Assembly (NCBI RefSeq): GCF_001570765.1
Contig: NZ_BCSH01000080.1
Location: 1-35,297, forward strand
DNA: 35,297 nt
Direction of reading: 5' to 3'
DNA from: Nocardiopsis listeri NBRC 13360
Lineage (GTDB): Bacteria; Actinomycetota; Actinomycetes; Streptosporangiales; Streptosporangiaceae
Positions 7,782-14,951 of the stretch are shown here, one piece after another; position 1 is the stretch's first letter, and every line of letters begins with the position of its first letter. The position numbers and the translations under genes are program-made. The notes beneath the pieces were generated by a model. It did not search any database and had not been told where the DNA came from. It was given only the letters and a program-made list of their open reading frames with translations.

Positions 7782-8123
7782 ATGCCTTACCTTATCGCTC
7801 TGTTCGCCTGCCTACTGAGGCTGATCAGGCCCTCGCAGGCCGTCCACGCCGACCCCTACGGCCGCTTCGCCGGCGTCCTCGCCGAGCTGCGCCGAAACCG
7901 TGCCCGCCGTGTCCGCAGGTATGTGGCCTCACCCGCGCCGGTGTGCTCCTCCCCGGTGATCCCGGCTCCGCGCGAGCCCGTCGACGAGGCTCTCGCGACC
8001 GTGGCGTGGGACGACCCCTTGATGGTGGACCCGCGCTACCCGCTCCCGCCCGTGCGGCTGGTCCGCGGGTACTACGTCCACCACACGGGAACCCGTGCGT
8101 TCACCGCGGGGGTGGCGGCATGA
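7782..8123 (+). CDS. Small hypothetical protein with hydrophobic N-terminus
   Basis: Product of 113 residues, no family recognised. The N-terminus (MPYLIALFACLLRLIRPSQA) is a short hydrophobic stretch that may sit at the membrane. It is followed by an Arg-rich segment (ELRRNRARRVRRYV) and a Pro-rich C-terminal half. The ATG has an excellent GAAGGAG 7 nt upstream. The stop overlaps the next start (ATGA), and the pair is divergent from the GntR gene. Together these look like a regulator-plus-small-ORF cassette of accessory DNA, which is my inference. Confidence 0.6.
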   Translation: MPYLIALFACLLRLIRPSQAVHADPYGRFAGVLAELRRNRARRVRRYVASPAPVCSSPVIPAPREPVDEALATVAWDDPLMVDPRYPLPPVRLVRGYYVHHTGTRAFTAGVAA

Positions 8124-8554
8124 CGAACATCGAACCTGTGGACTGTGCGTCGCCGCGCTGTGTCCTGGGCCATGGCCACGAGGGATCGCACACCGAGCAC
8201 ACGGAACCGTTCGTGGTGAACGCCTGCGCCGCGCAGCTCCGCCGACTGCTGGCCTCGCCGGGGCTGCCGTGCGACGCGGTGGCCACCCTGAACAGCGCCG
8301 ACAACGTGTTCACGACGCTGGATTCCCTGCTCCGTGCGGGCGCTCCGTTGCCGTCCGGTTGGTTCCCGAGCGGGAACGACGGCGACATGGAGGCGGTCAC
8401 CCGGGTGTACGACGCTCTATCCGAAGCGCTCCGTGAGACCGGGGAGATCGGCCCGATGTTCACCGCGCTCCGCGAAGCCTGCCGTCATTGGAAGGCGCTG
8501 GAGGGTCTGCTTCGCGCGGGGTCTCCGCTGCCCGAACCGTGGCGCCGCGCCTAG
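8120..8554 (+). CDS. Hypothetical protein with C-x4-C/GH-x2-SH motif and internal repeat
   Basis: Product of 144 residues. The N-terminus carries CASPRCVLGHGHEGSH, a Cys/His arrangement of the type seen in many small actinomycete and actinophage proteins and probably metal-binding. The body has a short internal repeat: LLRAGAPLPSGW in the middle and LLRAGSPLPEPW at the end. It is coupled to the preceding ORF by ATGA. I do not recognise a function. The hairpin after its stop closes the two-gene unit. Confidence 0.6.
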   Translation: MTNIEPVDCASPRCVLGHGHEGSHTEHTEPFVVNACAAQLRRLLASPGLPCDAVATLNSADNVFTTLDSLLRAGAPLPSGWFPSGNDGDMEAVTRVYDALSEALRETGEIGPMFTALREACRHWKALEGLLRAGSPLPEPWRRA

Positions 8555-8566
8555 CCTCGCCGCTCG

Positions 8567-8588
8567 CCCCCGCTCTTCGGAGCGGGGG
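8567..8588 (+). terminator. Terminator with UUCG loop
   Basis: CCCCCGCTC-TTCG-GAGCGGGGG, a perfect 9-bp stem with a stable UUCG tetraloop, followed by TTT. It lies 12 nt after the stop of the small-ORF pair. Confidence 0.85.
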
Positions 8589-8660
8589 TTTCGCGGGCTG
8601 GTCGGAGGGCGCGGGGGTCGGGCGCGTATCATCCGTGCCAACCGACCGGGAGGAAGAAGC

Positions 8661-8912
8661 GTGCGGCTCAAGCTCGATCTCCACGACATCTTCAACAAGG
8701 GGCGCAGCATCGACCAGGCCCTGAACGACATCATGGATGAGGCCGAGAGCAAGAAGGCCAAGACCGTGGAGATCATCCCGGGCAAGGGTTCGGGCCAGTT
8801 GAAGAAGCGTGTGCTGCGCTTCCTGGACCGCAAGGACGTCAAGGCCCGTTATCACCGGGTGGAGAAGGATTCGAAGAACTTCGGTCGCCTGTTCATCCAC
8901 TTCAAGCACTGA
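8661..8912 (+). CDS. Smr-domain protein
   Basis: Product of 83 residues, a single Smr domain as found at the C-terminus of MutS2. LDLHDIF matches the LDLHG strand, SIDQALNDIMDEAES the helix, and VEIIPGKGSGQLKKRVLRFL the conserved H/PGKGxGxLR loop. Smr domains bind or nick nucleic acid; stand-alone small ones are common in actinomycetes and their role is not settled. The first-strand Gly is Asp here and the usual HGKG is PGKG, so nuclease activity is uncertain. The GTG start at 8661 is preceded by GGGAGGAAG. Confidence 0.8.
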   Translation: MRLKLDLHDIFNKGRSIDQALNDIMDEAESKKAKTVEIIPGKGSGQLKKRVLRFLDRKDVKARYHRVEKDSKNFGRLFIHFKH

Positions 8913-8976
8913 GCGGATGAGGCCTGTGGACCGGTTACGTCGAGACATGGAGTGCCGCGAGTCCTACGATCGTGCC

Positions 8977-9204
8977 ATGGCAAAGGTCAGAATCCGCGTC
9001 AGCCTCGATCCGGATGAGGCGGAGCGTGTCAGATTCCATGCGGAGCGCGCTGGGATGGATTTGTCTTCCTACCTGCTCAACGCCGCGATCTGTCAGATGG
9101 CCGATGCCGAAGGACGAGTCGCGCAGCAGAGACTGGAGGAGATCCGGTCCGGTGACGCCGAGGTCGTGTCCGCCGAGGATCTGGCCAAGGAGCCCGGCCT
9201 GTGA
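8977..9204 (+). CDS. Ribbon-helix-helix antitoxin-like protein without partner
   Basis: Product of 75 residues. The N-terminus has the RHH pattern: an alternating strand KVRIRVSLD, helix PDEAERVRFHAERAG, turn MDLSSYLLNAAICQMA. The C-terminal tail is acidic and flexible, as in antitoxins. Relatives in actinomycetes, as I recall, sit directly before a PIN-type toxin. Here the next frame ends after four codons and no toxin follows. The ATG at 8977 begins the RHH strand but has no clear Shine-Dalgarno; an in-frame ATG at 8947 is possible. Confidence 0.6.
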   Translation: MAKVRIRVSLDPDEAERVRFHAERAGMDLSSYLLNAAICQMADAEGRVAQQRLEEIRSGDAEVVSAEDLAKEPGL

Positions 9205-9265
9205 CCGGCCGGTAGGCGTGCTCGGAGCGATGACGCAGGCACCGTGGACGTGCGAGGTGGGACGT

Positions 9266-9783
9266 ATGGGCGTGAAACAGGCGATCGTCGAGACCGGGCG
9301 ACTATCGTTGGTTCCGCTATTGCCTCGGCACGCCGACGACGTGATGGCGCTGTTCGCAGACCGGCGATGAGCACGCACCTGGGCGCCGACCTTTCCGACC
9401 CGGACGTGGCCCGGGCGATGGTGGACAACCGACTCGCCTATGAGGGCCCACCGGAACTCGGGCACTGGGTCATCATGCTCGACGACGACCTCATCGGTCT
9501 GGCTCACCTACGCCCCTCGAAGGAACTGCCCGGCGACCTTCCGGAGATCGGATGGTACCTGTCCGCGCGTCATGGCGGCCGTGGTCTGGCGACCGAGGCC
9601 GCCCTGGCGCTGCTTCGGCGCGGGCTCGACGAAATGGGACTGAACTCGGTCTGGGCGCTGGTGCGTGTGGACAACGCCCCGAGCCTGCGGTTGGCCGAAC
9701 GCCTGGGATTCCTCGTGGTGGGCCTGGGGTCGCACTACAACGGGGCCCACCGGGTCCATGTCGCCCTGCCTGGTCGGGCTTGA
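9266..9783 (+). pseudogene. GNAT acetyltransferase split by a frameshift
   Basis: The first 34 codons (9266-9370) encode a normal GNAT N-terminus, VETGRLSLVPLLPRHADDV-ALFADRR, and stop at TGA 9368-9370. The rest is in the next frame from ATG 9367: STHLGADLS, LDDDLIGLAHL, the acetyl-CoA loop SARHGGRGLATEAALALL and RVDNAPSLRLAERLGFLVVG, ending at 9783. The two parts meet without a gap and together have RimJ/RimL-like length (about 172 residues). A one-base change therefore most likely split one gene. The junction is ATGA, so the second part might still be translated by coupling, but it would lack the first strand and helix. Its 3' end is duplicated at 10464-10542. Confidence 0.7.
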
Positions 9784-9862
9784 GCCTCCCCTGACATGGC
9801 GAAGCCCGATTTCGTGAGTGGCCTGGCCGCCCTTCGTCCACTTCAAATACGGGGGTAAGGCG

Positions 9863-10123
9863 TCACTTGCCGTAGTGGTACCTACAGGCGGCGATCCTGA
9901 TCTCTTCTTCGACCAGCTTGTACACCAGTCGGTGTTCATCGGTGATGCGACGTGACCAGTAGCTTTGGAAACCGTGTCGCAGCGGCTCCGGCTTACCGAT
10001 TCCTTCGTTGCCGTTGCGCGCGATGTCCTTGATCAAGGTGTTGATGCGTTTGAGGATCTTCCGGTCCTGGCCCTGCCACCAGACGTAGTCTTCCCAGGCG
10101 CTCTCAGCCCAGACCAACTTCAC
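9863..10123 (-). CDS. yoeB: YoeB toxin (ribosome-dependent mRNA endonuclease)
   Basis: Product of 86 residues, matching the family length. It reads MKLVWAESAWEDYVWWQ, then GKPEPLRHG, WSRRITDEHRLVY and CRYHYGK at the end. The RNase residues fall at the same numbers as in the E. coli protein as I recall it: Glu46, Arg65, His83 and Tyr84. YoeB cuts mRNA in the ribosomal A site when free of YefM. The GTG start overlaps the yefM stop by four bases (GTGA), so expression is coupled. Nothing looks truncated, so the toxin should be active. Confidence 0.93.
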   Translation of the reverse strand: MKLVWAESAWEDYVWWQGQDRKILKRINTLIKDIARNGNEGIGKPEPLRHGFQSYWSRRITDEHRLVYKLVEEEIRIAACRYHYGK

Positions 10124-10371
10124 TCGCCGAGCTCCCGTTCGATCCCCTGGTCGGCTTCGAGCTCCTCGATCGCGGTCACCAGACGTCGGGCGTTTTCAGG
10201 GCTGCGGAGCAGGTAGGCGGTCTCCTTCAGAGTCTCGTACTCGGACAAAGCCATCATCACCACCGGCTCGCGCCCGGCTCTCGTGATGACGACCTCTTCC
10301 CGGTCATCGACCACGGAGTCGAGTGTCGCGGCGTAGTTGGCTCGGGACTCCGAGTAGGTCAAGGTCTTCAT
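10120..10371 (-). CDS. yefM: YefM antitoxin
   Basis: Product of 83 residues. The Phd/YefM fold is seen in MKTLTYSESRANYAATLDSV, EEVVITRAGREPVVMMALSEYETLKET, then YLLRSPENARRL and an acidic C-terminal tail that would wrap the toxin. The ATG at 10371 follows CAGGA and is where the family begins; the 15 upstream codons are not conserved in character. It binds YoeB and represses its own promoter; a matching operator lies 38 bp upstream. Confidence 0.92.
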   Translation of the reverse strand: MKTLTYSESRANYAATLDSVVDDREEVVITRAGREPVVMMALSEYETLKETAYLLRSPENARRLVTAIEELEADQGIERELGE

Positions 10372-10407
10372 TCCTGGCCCCTTCGTAGTGCAACCGGACA
10401 TGCCATC

Positions 10408-10428
10408 ATTGTACAAGAAGTTGTACGT
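10408..10428 (-). promoter_or_regulatory. YefM operator overlapping the -10 box
   Basis: On the plus strand a perfect TGTACA (10410-10415, within TTGTACAA) is followed by TGTACG (10422-10427), spaced 12 bp centre to centre. The E. coli yefM-yoeB operator is known to have adjacent palindromes with TGTACA cores at this spacing. On the minus strand TACAAT (10413-10408) is a plausible -10 hexamer inside the first site. Bound YefM would thus block the promoter. Confidence 0.75.
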
Positions 10429-10463
10429 ATGGGTGAGAATTCTGTGTCACTGGATGGGTGAAG

Positions 10464-10542
10464 GGGTTTCCTCATGGTGGGCCTGGGATCGCACTGCAAC
10501 GGGCCCCACCGGGTCCACGTGGCCCTGCCCGGACAGGCCTGA
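10464..10542 (+). pseudogene. 3' remnant of a second GNAT gene
   Basis: This stretch is about 85 percent identical, by eye, to the last 79 bases of the GNAT at 9266-9783. It encodes FLMVGLGSHCNGPHRVHVAL and then PGQA and a stop, against FLVVGLGSHYNGAHRVHVAL plus PGRA. No start or upstream domain remains. It ends 4 nt before the stop of the convergent PfkB gene. The two homologous ends bracket the yefM-yoeB module. Confidence 0.8.
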
Positions 10543-10546
10543 GGGG

Positions 10547-11470
10547 TCATCGACCTCGGCCTTGGAGGAACGCCTCCACTTCCTCGGCGGTGGGGGCGGT
10601 GGCCGGGCCCTTGCGGGCCACCGCCAGCGCCGCCGCGGCGTTGGCCCGGCGGGCGGCCGACACCGGGTCCTCTCCCGCCGCCAGGGTGGCCACGAACACC
10701 CCCACGTGCGCGTCGCCCGCGCCGTTGGTGTCCACGGCCTCGACCTCGAACCCGGGTACCGGCACGGGGGCGGTGTGGGGTTCTGCGACCAGGCAACCCT
10801 CTGCGCCGGCGCGCAGTACCACCACGCCCTCGACGCGTCGGGACAGGGCCGAGGCCGCCTCCATCCCATCGGAGGTGCCGGTGAGTGTGGTCGCCTCGGC
10901 GGCGCTGAGGCTGAGCACGTCGACCCGGGGCAGCACCCGTTCCAGGGTCGAGTCGGGAATCATCCCCACCACCGACGCCGGGTCGAGGACGAGGCGCACG
11001 CCGGGGGCGAGCCCACCGATCCAGGTCACCAGGTCGTCGGCGCGCCCACCAGGCAACAGCGAGTAGCCCACCACGTAGACGAAGTCGCCCGGCCTCGGCC
11101 GCAGGTCGTTCAGGTCGCACAGTGGCAGGTCCATCTCGGCTCCCAGGTGGGTGACGAAGGTGCGTTCGGCGCTCGGGTCCACCATGACCACGCAGAATCC
11201 GGTGTCGGTCGGGCGAGGCGGATGTGCGACCTTCACGCCCTCCTCGCGCAGGGCCGCCCGCACCAGGTCACCGTTGGGTCCGGTTCCGTGCGCGCCCGCG
11301 TACTCCACCTCCAACCCGGCGCGCGCGGCGGCGGAGACCACGTTGAACCCGCCCCCGGGCAGGGCCCGCGCGGAGCTCGCGAAGGCACCGCCGCCGGGCA
11401 CCGGTACGTGGTCGACCTCCATCACGACGTCGATGATCACCGGTCCCACGTGGTGGAGTCGCAGGGGCAC
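10547..11470 (-). CDS. PfkB-family carbohydrate kinase
   Basis: Product of 307 residues. The ribokinase fold is seen in GPVIIDVVMEV, the sugar-binding LPGGGFNVVSAAARAG (about 38-52) and the signature AVDTNGAGDAHVG, where Asp253 is the catalytic base and GAGD the anion hole. It should phosphorylate a sugar or nucleoside with ATP. The exact substrate (ribose, fructose or another) is not given by the sequence. The GTG start at 11470 has GAGAGGA 7 nt upstream. It is divergent from the first VOC gene across a 132-bp region with a long inverted repeat. Confidence 0.85.
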   Translation of the reverse strand: MPLRLHHVGPVIIDVVMEVDHVPVPGGGAFASSARALPGGGFNVVSAAARAGLEVEYAGAHGTGPNGDLVRAALREEGVKVAHPPRPTDTGFCVVMVDPSAERTFVTHLGAEMDLPLCDLNDLRPRPGDFVYVVGYSLLPGGRADDLVTWIGGLAPGVRLVLDPASVVGMIPDSTLERVLPRVDVLSLSAAEATTLTGTSDGMEAASALSRRVEGVVVLRAGAEGCLVAEPHTAPVPVPGFEVEAVDTNGAGDAHVGVFVATLAAGEDPVSAARRANAAAALAVARKGPATAPTAEEVEAFLQGRGR

Positions 11471-11517
11471 TTCCGGGTCCTCTCGTCGGCTCGTCCTCGG
11501 ATCATCTCGTAGCCGGT

Positions 11518-11576
11518 TGTCGAGTCTTTGCCGGGGCGGTCCCGCTCAGGTGGGCTCCTCCGTCCCAGACTCGACA
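11518..11576. promoter_or_regulatory. Inverted repeat in pfkB/VOC divergent promoter region
   Basis: TGTCGAGTCT (11518-11527) and AGACTCGACA (11567-11576) are perfect 10-bp inverted copies, 49 bp centre to centre. The shared TGTCG/CGACA ends recur in the palindrome before the second VOC gene. It could be a pair of half sites for a looping regulator; the regulator is not identified. Confidence 0.45.
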
Positions 11577-11602
11577 GGGAAGGCGCGACAGGAGGAGAAC
11601 CC

Positions 11603-12400
11603 ATGCTGACCACCGACTTCGTCAACGGCTCGCCCCGATGGATCGAACTGGGGTCCGATTCCCCCGAGGCCTCGGCGGACTTCTACAAGCGGGTGTTCCG
11701 CTGGGAGGCCGAGAGCGGGGGAGCGCGAGTCGGCGACTACCCGATCATGAGGTCGGATGGTGGAAACGTGGCCGGGATCGGTGCGCGCATCGTCGACGAG
11801 GAAGCGCAGTCCTGGACGGTCTACTTCCAAGTCGACGACATCGAGGCGACCGCTCGGCGTGTGCGGGAGTTGGGAGGCACCCTCCAGGTGGAGCCCACCG
11901 AGGTGTTCGAACTGGGCACGGTGGCGCACGCCACCGACTCGCAAGGCGGCTGGTTCGCCCTCTGGCAACCCGGCACCTTCGTCGGTATGGAGGTGACCGA
12001 CCGCCCGGGAGCACTGTGCTGGGTGCAACTGTGGACCACCTCGGTGCAGAGTGCCGAGGACTTCTACCGTGATCTGTTCGGCTGGCGGTGCGTCGACATC
12101 CCCCTCGCCGACGAGGAGACCTATACGATGGCGCGTCCGTCCGGGGCGGGCGAGGACCGTTACTTCGGCGGGATGATGGAGATGCCTCCCGTGCAACTGC
12201 CCCAGATCGAGGGCTTCGCCGACTGGCACCCGGTGTTCCAGGCGGCGGACTGTGACGCGGTGGCGGCGTCGGTACGGGATTCGGGCGGTCGGGTGCACGT
12301 GGGGCCGCACGACGTACCCGGGGTGGGGCGGCTGGCGGTCTGCTCGGACCCGCTCTCCGCCGGGTTCGTGATCCTGGAGCCGTTGAACGGACATCTCTGA
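11603..12400 (+). CDS. Two-domain VOC (glyoxalase/bleomycin-resistance fold) protein, copy 1
   Basis: Product of 265 residues made of two VOC modules. The first begins GSPRWIELGSDSPEASADFYKRVFRWEAE, and the second LCWVQLWTTSVQSAEDFYRDLFGW near residue 138. Each ends with a D-P/SQGGWFALWQP or SDPLSAGFVILEP type strand. The pattern resembles M. tuberculosis Rv0577 (CFP32/TB27.3), a two-domain VOC protein. The reaction is not known from sequence. AGGAGG precedes the ATG by 7 nt. It is followed by a paralogue. Confidence 0.83.
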   Translation: MLTTDFVNGSPRWIELGSDSPEASADFYKRVFRWEAESGGARVGDYPIMRSDGGNVAGIGARIVDEEAQSWTVYFQVDDIEATARRVRELGGTLQVEPTEVFELGTVAHATDSQGGWFALWQPGTFVGMEVTDRPGALCWVQLWTTSVQSAEDFYRDLFGWRCVDIPLADEETYTMARPSGAGEDRYFGGMMEMPPVQLPQIEGFADWHPVFQAADCDAVAASVRDSGGRVHVGPHDVPGVGRLAVCSDPLSAGFVILEPLNGHL

Positions 12401-12438
12401 GCCCGGGCCCCGAACCCGCACCGCGGCGAGCCACGAAA

Positions 12439-12453
12439 TGTCGGTATCCGACA
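12439..12453. promoter_or_regulatory. 15-bp palindrome before VOC copy 2
   Basis: TGTCGGTATCCGACA, perfect with a 3-nt centre, 33 bp upstream of the ATG. Its TGTCG...CGACA ends match the outer ends of the inverted repeat before VOC copy 1, so one regulator may bind both. Confidence 0.5.
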
Positions 12454-12486
12454 GCACACTGGGAAGTCGACACAGGAGGCGACCTG

Positions 12487-13275
12487 ATGATCACCACTGA
12501 CTACGTACCCGGCTCGCCCTGCTGGGCCGAGGTGACCAGCCCGGACGTCGAGGCCTCGGCCGCGTTCTATGGCGCGCTGTTCGGCTGGGAGGCCGAGTCG
12601 GCCGGACCGGAGACCGGCGGCTACGTGAACTTCCGGTTGGACGGTGCGCTCGTGGGCGCGCTCAGCCCACGGATGTCGGAGGAACAGCCGATCTCCTGGA
12701 CCGTCCACCTGACCACCCCGGACCTGGACGGGACCGTGAACGCCGCCAGGGCCCTGGGCGCGACGGTCCACATCGACCCCATGGACGTGATGGATCTGGG
12801 ACGGATGGCCTTCCTGAGCGACCCGCAGGGCGGCGCGGTCCCGCTCTGGCAGCCGCGAGGCTTCGCCGGCGCGGAAGCGGTCGACGTTCCGGGTTCGCTC
12901 ATGTGGACCGAGCTGTGGACGCCCTCGGTGGTGGGGGCCAAGGACTTCTACGGGGCCCTGCTCGGCTGGGAGTTCAACGACGTTCCGATGGGTGATCAGG
13001 TGTACTCCACCATCCGCCCGGCCGAACAGGGCGAGGACCGCTACTTCGGCGGGATCATGGGCGTGCGGGCCGAGGACCCGCCACAGACGAAGGGTGCCGC
13101 CGACTGGCATCCCGTCTTCCACGTCGCCGACTGCGACGACGCCGTCATCCGGGTGCGTGAGGCGGGCGGCCAGGTCCACGTGGGGCCGGAGACCACGCAC
13201 GGTGTGGGGCGGCTCGCGGTCTGCGCCGACCCCTTCTCCGCGGGGTTCGTCCTGCTCACCCCGTCACCGGAGTGA
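12487..13275 (+). CDS. Two-domain VOC protein, copy 2
   Basis: Product of 262 residues, paralogous to the preceding gene over its whole length. It opens GSPCWAEVTSPDVEASAAFYGALFGWEAE, its second module starts LMWTELWTPSVVGAKDFYGALLGWEF, and both share EDRYFGG, DWHPVF and GVGRLAVC with copy 1. Duplication of a two-module gene is the simple explanation. CAGGAGG lies 8 nt before the ATG. The 86-nt gap has its own palindrome, so the copies may be transcribed separately. Reaction unknown. Confidence 0.83.
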   Translation: MITTDYVPGSPCWAEVTSPDVEASAAFYGALFGWEAESAGPETGGYVNFRLDGALVGALSPRMSEEQPISWTVHLTTPDLDGTVNAARALGATVHIDPMDVMDLGRMAFLSDPQGGAVPLWQPRGFAGAEAVDVPGSLMWTELWTPSVVGAKDFYGALLGWEFNDVPMGDQVYSTIRPAEQGEDRYFGGIMGVRAEDPPQTKGAADWHPVFHVADCDDAVIRVREAGGQVHVGPETTHGVGRLAVCADPFSAGFVLLTPSPE

Positions 13276-13298
13276 TCTCTCCGGGATGATCCGGGAAC

Positions 13299-13330
13299 GA
13301 GGCGGGGTGGCACGCGAGCCGCCCCGCCTC
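13299..13330. terminator. Bidirectional hairpin between VOC copy 2 and acyl-CoA synthetase
   Basis: GAGGCGGGG pairs with CCCCGCCTC. One T/G step and GGC/GCC continue the stem to a 6-nt loop. It lies between converging stop codons. Confidence 0.8.
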
Positions 13331-13337
13331 ACCGTCG

Positions 13338-14909
13338 CTACTGGCGGGAGACGGCGGAGGAACCGCCGCGCAGCACGAACTTCTGGATCTTGCCGGTGGC
13401 GGTCTTGGGCAGTTGGTCCACGAACTCCACCTGGGTGGGCGCCTTGAAGTGGGCGAGGTGCTCACGGGTGAACGCGATCATCTCCTCCTCCGTGGTCGTG
13501 GCCCCCTCCTGGAGCACCACGAAGGCGCGCGGGGTCTCACCCCAGCGCTCGTGCGGCACACCCACGATCGCGGCCTCCAGGACGGCCGGGTGGCGCAGCA
13601 GCACACCCTCCACCTCCACCGATGAGATGTTCTCCCCACCGGAGATGATCACGTCCTTGATCCGATCCTGGATCTCGGCGTAGCCGTCGGGGTGGACGAC
13701 GGCGGCGTCCCCACTGCGGAACCAGCCGTCGCCCATGGCCTTCTCGGTGGCCTCGGGATCGTTGTAGTACCCCTTCATGACGACGTTGCCGCGCACGGTG
13801 ATCTGGCCGACGGTCTTGCCGTCCCAGGGCACCTCGACGCCTTCGCCGTCCACCACGCGCAGTTCACCGGAGGTGATGAGCTCGACGCCCTGACGGGCCT
13901 TGAGCGTGCCGCGGTCGCGCACCGACAGTTCCCGGTGTTCCGGGCGCGGCTCGCAGACGGTGATGAACGGGGTGGTCTCGGTCAGCCCGTACACGTGGGT
14001 GATGGTCCAGCCGAAGTCCTCCTCCAGCCGTTCGATGGTCTCCGACGCGGGGGAGGCACCGGCGGTGACCACGTGCACACCGGGCGGGACGCCGCCACGG
14101 ACCTCCTCCGGGGTGTTGGCGAGCATGATGAGCACGGTCGGGGCCGCGCACAACCAGCTCACCTCCTCGGTCCGGATCAGTTCGAACACCCGCGCCGGGT
14201 CCATCACCGGAAGGCACACGTGCGTGCCGCCCGCGGCGGTCACCGTCCAGGTGTAGGTCCACCCGTTGGCGTGGAACATCGGGAGGGTCCACAGGTACTT
14301 CTGCCCCAGCTCCACGCGCAGGTGCAGCAGGGTGCCCACCGAGTTCATGTACGCGTTGCGGTGGGTGATCATCACCCCCTTGGGGCGGGCGGTGGTCCCG
14401 GAGGTGTAGTTGATGGTGAGCAGGTCGGTCTCGGCGATCTCCGGGTGCTGGAAGTCCGGGGAGGTGGCGGCGATGAGCGCCTCGTAGTCCTGCCAACCCT
14501 CGCGCGAGCCTTCGAGGGCCACGAAGCGTTCCACCCCGGGCATCCGGTCGCGCACCGAGTCCACTGCGCCGAGTTGGTCGGCGTGCACGCACAGCACCTT
14601 GGCACCGGAGTGGTTGACGATGTAGACGAAGTCCTCGGCGGTGAGCCGGAAGTTGACCGGGACGAGCACCGCGCCCAGCTGTGGGACGGCGTAGAACGAT
14701 TCGAGTTGTGCGTGGGTGTTGGGCGCGATGTAGGCGACACGGTCGCCCTGGGCCACCCCCATGGCCTGGAGGGCCGAGGACCAGCGGTCGCAGCGGTCGA
14801 AGAACTGTTCGTAGGTCAGGCGTAGGTCCCCGTCGACCACCGCCTCGCGCTGTGGATACAGCCTGCGGGTGCGGCGGGCGAACTCCAGCGGCGTCAGTGT
14901 GAGTTCCAA
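13338..14909 (-). CDS. AMP-forming acyl-CoA synthetase
   Basis: Product of 523 residues of the ANL superfamily. The ATP loop YTSGTTARPKGVM is near residue 170. Next come VYGLTETTPFI, WFRSGDAAVVHPDGYAEIQDRIKDVIISGGENIS (hinge) and the C-terminal PKTATGKIQKFVLR with the adenylation Lys. It activates a carboxylic acid as an acyl-AMP and then the CoA thioester, in the cytosol. Medium- or aryl-chain acids are likely for this shape, but the chain length is not readable. It starts with TTG (14909-14907), supported by AAGGAGAGG upstream. It sits 42 nt after the amidohydrolase gene and is probably in one operon with it. Confidence 0.88.
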   Translation of the reverse strand: MELTLTPLEFARRTRRLYPQREAVVDGDLRLTYEQFFDRCDRWSSALQAMGVAQGDRVAYIAPNTHAQLESFYAVPQLGAVLVPVNFRLTAEDFVYIVNHSGAKVLCVHADQLGAVDSVRDRMPGVERFVALEGSREGWQDYEALIAATSPDFQHPEIAETDLLTINYTSGTTARPKGVMITHRNAYMNSVGTLLHLRVELGQKYLWTLPMFHANGWTYTWTVTAAGGTHVCLPVMDPARVFELIRTEEVSWLCAAPTVLIMLANTPEEVRGGVPPGVHVVTAGASPASETIERLEEDFGWTITHVYGLTETTPFITVCEPRPEHRELSVRDRGTLKARQGVELITSGELRVVDGEGVEVPWDGKTVGQITVRGNVVMKGYYNDPEATEKAMGDGWFRSGDAAVVHPDGYAEIQDRIKDVIISGGENISSVEVEGVLLRHPAVLEAAIVGVPHERWGETPRAFVVLQEGATTTEEEMIAFTREHLAHFKAPTQVEFVDQLPKTATGKIQKFVLRGGSSAVSRQ

Positions 14910-14951
14910 GGTGCCCTCTCCTTCGACTTCAGCAGGTTCGTGTGGTGGTGG

